A stretch of DNA of 8,148 nt, taken from positions 1 through 8,148 of the forward strand of contig CAYFJO010000469.1 of assembly GCA_964343305.1 (NCBI GenBank), written 5' to 3'. How positions within the stretch are numbered: the first letter of the stretch is position 1; each line of letters opens with the position of its first letter. The notes beneath the pieces were generated by a model. The model made no database searches, was not told where the DNA came from, and worked only from the letters and a program-made list of their open reading frames with translations. This document shows, piece after piece, positions 6,730 through 8,148 of the stretch. The translations under genes and the position numbers were made by a program. The stretch comes from CAYFJO01 sp964343305 (GTDB lineage: Bacteria > Planctomycetota > Planctomycetia > Pirellulales > Pirellulaceae).

Positions 6730-6791
6730 CGCGATAAATCCCTTAACCCGGTCGTCGCCGGGTGAAGTATTGAAGTTATCCCTTCTGGGAT
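6666..6791. repeat. Array of four consecutive hairpins
   Basis: Hairpin A is TACC-a-CAGGGTG / CACCCTG-c-GGTA with a CGA loop (6666-6692). Hairpin B is CCA-ca-GGC / GCC-ct-TGG around a TTCG tetraloop closed by C-G (6702-6721). Hairpin C is ACCCGG / CCGGGT with loop TCGTCG (6746-6763). Hairpin D is ATCCC / GGGAT with loop TTCT (6778-6791). A and B fall at equivalent places in the 33-bp units but have different arm sequences, so pairing is kept while sequence varies. The array could act in RNA (5' leader of the downstream methyltransferase) or as single-stranded DNA. Confidence 0.55.
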
Positions 6792-6850
6792 TTGCCCGTT
6801 AGTTTCATTCAAATTAAACCCTGCAACCGATCAACCCAAGCCTCGATCCG

Positions 6851-7630
6851 GTGGATGACATCGTTGCCTACAACCGTGCGGCATGGGACAGTCTGGTTCG
6901 AAAGAATGACCGCTGGACTATTCCTGTTTCATCGGAAGAGATTCAGCATGCCCGCAATGATGACTGGCGGATCTTTCTCGTGCCCGAGAAGCCCATTCCT
7001 CGTGAGTGGTTTCCCGATTTCCGCGCGAGTTCCATCAAAGTTCTTTGCCTTGCCGGTAGCGGAGGCCAACAGGCTCCAATCCTCGCGGCGGCTGGAGCCA
7101 TTGTTACCGTGCTTGACAATTCGCCAGCTCAATTATCTCAAGACCAACTCGTGGCCAACCGTGAAGGCTTGGCAATCGATCTGGTGCAAGGCGACATGGC
7201 TGACCTTTCGGTTTTCGAAAATGAATCTTTCGATTTGATTGTTCATCCCTGTTCTAACTGCTTCGTTCCCAATGTACTGCCGGTCTGGAAGGAAGCGGCA
7301 CGAGTCATGAAGCCCGGAGCCAACTTGCTTTCAGGTATCGTCAATCCAATTGTTTATCTGTTCGACAATCAACTGATGGAAAAAGGCCAATTCAAAGTCT
7401 GTCACAAAATCCCGTATTCTGATCTTGCCAGTCTTTCTCCCGAGCAGAGGCAGGCGCGTCTTGACGACGACCAGCCGTTCTTGTTCGGCCATACACTGAC
7501 AGATCAGGTCGGCGGTCAGATTGACGCAGGTCTAGCGATCACGGGGTTGTTTGAAGCCTGCTGGTCGGAATGGCCGATTTCCGAATACATCCCCACGTCC
7601 ATCGTAACGAAGGCCACAAAGCTTAATTGA
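6851..7630 (+). CDS. Class I SAM-dependent methyltransferase, substrate unknown
   Basis: The product has 259 residues with a Rossmann-type methyltransferase core. Motif I is VLCLAGSGGQQ (64-74) and binds the SAM methionine/adenosine part. The acidic end of strand two is VTVLDNS (85-91, D89), followed by GDMADLSVF (114-122). Motif IV is FDLIVHPCSNCFVP (127-140), and EAARVMKPGANLLSG (148-162) is the usual helix-turn after it. The N-terminal AYNRAAWDSLV and the C-terminal DQVGGQIDAG plus SEYIPTSIVTKA look complete at both ends. Family members annotated only as class I methyltransferases share this wording, and the acceptor cannot be inferred. The start is GTG 6851. The frame is open back to a TAA at 6815 with no ATG, and there is no clear Shine-Dalgarno, so CTG 6821 cannot be excluded. 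It points away from the integrase remnant and has no co-directional partner close by. Confidence 0.88.
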   Translation: MDDIVAYNRAAWDSLVRKNDRWTIPVSSEEIQHARNDDWRIFLVPEKPIPREWFPDFRASSIKVLCLAGSGGQQAPILAAAGAIVTVLDNSPAQLSQDQLVANREGLAIDLVQGDMADLSVFENESFDLIVHPCSNCFVPNVLPVWKEAARVMKPGANLLSGIVNPIVYLFDNQLMEKGQFKVCHKIPYSDLASLSPEQRQARLDDDQPFLFGHTLTDQVGGQIDAGLAITGLFEACWSEWPISEYIPTSIVTKATKLN

Positions 7631-7873
7631 ATTGCGTAGCTGGAATTCGCTGTCGTTAAACAGGAACTCCGTGTCACGAAATGCGGGAGAAATCGGGTAG
7701 CCGCGACGGTTGCCCAGCACCAACGATATTGCAAACAGTTGTGGGTTCTTGGATAGGTTGATCTCACGAAAACGCCTGCGAGTGGCTTACGGGGATGGCG
7801 GGAAAGCGCCGTAAACTCTGTGAAACTTGTAGGTTGTGGTTCTATCAAGGAATTCGCATGGAGGCCGAGTCAT
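7631..7873. other. Non-coding stretch after the methyltransferase gene, with one hairpin
   Basis: No supported gene. Minus-strand ORFs here overlap the methyltransferase end and resemble no family I know. A compound hairpin is visible: TTAC (7787-7790) with GTAA (7811-7814) outside GGCG (7797-7800) and CGCC (7807-7810), loop GGAAAG, with a 6-base bulge GGGGAT on the left. GTTAAAC at 7655-7661 fits the integron core-site pattern GTTRRRY, but no matching partner arm was found. No T-rich terminator follows the methyltransferase stop. Confidence 0.4.
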
Positions 7874-8092
7874 ATGGATAGAGTTACGGAACGTTTTGGC
7901 AAGGACGCTGGTGTTGCTGTCATTCGCACCTGCGCCCCAGCATGCATCGAACGAGAATTGCTAGCTCGGGTTTTCGAGATCGTTCAGCAGAGCGCGGCCG
8001 TTGGTGACGAGGACGCGCAGGGCTCCCGCTCAACGGTTGCTCCGCTGTCAGAGAGCGAACGGATCTCAGAGGGTACGAACATGCAATCGTAA
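7874..8092 (+). CDS. Doubtful small hypothetical protein
   Basis: A 72-codon ORF from ATG 7874, with GGAGG (7860-7864) 9 bases upstream; the frame is also open from GTG 7820. The product begins MDRVTERFGKDAGVAVIRTC and includes ACIERELLARVFEIVQQSA, which could form an amphipathic helix. There is no signal peptide, membrane segment or domain I recognise. The good ribosome-binding site and a plausible amino-acid mix argue for a gene. Short length and a repeat-like setting argue against. Confidence 0.25.
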   Translation: MDRVTERFGKDAGVAVIRTCAPACIERELLARVFEIVQQSAAVGDEDAQGSRSTVAPLSESERISEGTNMQS

Positions 8093-8148
8093 GCGGCGCA
8101 GTTGGTACGTCAGGCGGCCTTGCGTCCAATGAGTGGGATCGACTCCCA

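Noticed and set aside
6631..6791. CRISPR array
   Set aside because: The units are contiguous and degenerate, with no constant repeat, no unique spacers and no cas gene nearby.
7516..7848. 110-codon minus-strand ORF at the methyltransferase 3' end
   Set aside because: It overlaps the conserved C-terminus of the methyltransferase antisense and has no recognised domain or ribosome-binding site.

Overview
The window looks like a piece of chromosome from a marine planctomycete of the Pirellulaceae/Rhodopirellula type. This is inferred from the long-form serine hydroxymethyltransferase, a double-domain secreted M16 protease, a small secreted CxxCH protein, an integrase remnant that reads like planctomycete integron-type recombinases, and long hairpin-rich non-coding stretches. 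No rRNA or tRNA gene is present to confirm it.

Layout, left to right. Bases 1-368 (minus) hold the 5' part of a DNA methyltransferase gene that runs off the left edge. A compact divergent intergenic region with a good TTGACA-type promoter candidate leads into a secreted M16 zinc peptidase (497-3229, plus). That gene ends at a near-perfect intrinsic terminator (3236-3275). Next is glyA (3379-4908, plus), then a hairpin built from a tandem 9-mer between convergent genes. A BlaI/MecI-family repressor follows (5009-5407, minus), with no BlaR1/M56 partner next to it. Divergent from it is a small exported one-haem c-type cytochrome-like protein (5555-5941, plus).

Bases 5942-6850 carry no intact gene. 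They contain a 34-nt hairpin element (6016-6049), the N-terminal remnant of an integron-type tyrosine recombinase on the minus strand with an in-frame TAG (6300-6545), and a run of degenerate 33-bp repeats and hairpins (6631-6791) just upstream of that remnant. An intact class I SAM-dependent methyltransferase follows (6851-7630, plus), oriented away from the integrase remnant as an integron cassette gene would be, although no convincing attC site was found. The right end (7631-8148) is mostly non-coding, with one doubtful 72-codon ORF.

The left two thirds are ordinary housekeeping and envelope genes, each apparently transcribed on its own. The right third is a decayed, repeat-rich accessory patch. 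The observations most worth a second look are the integrase remnant, the hairpin/33-bp repeat array beside it, and the orphan BlaI paired head-to-head with the CxxCH protein.
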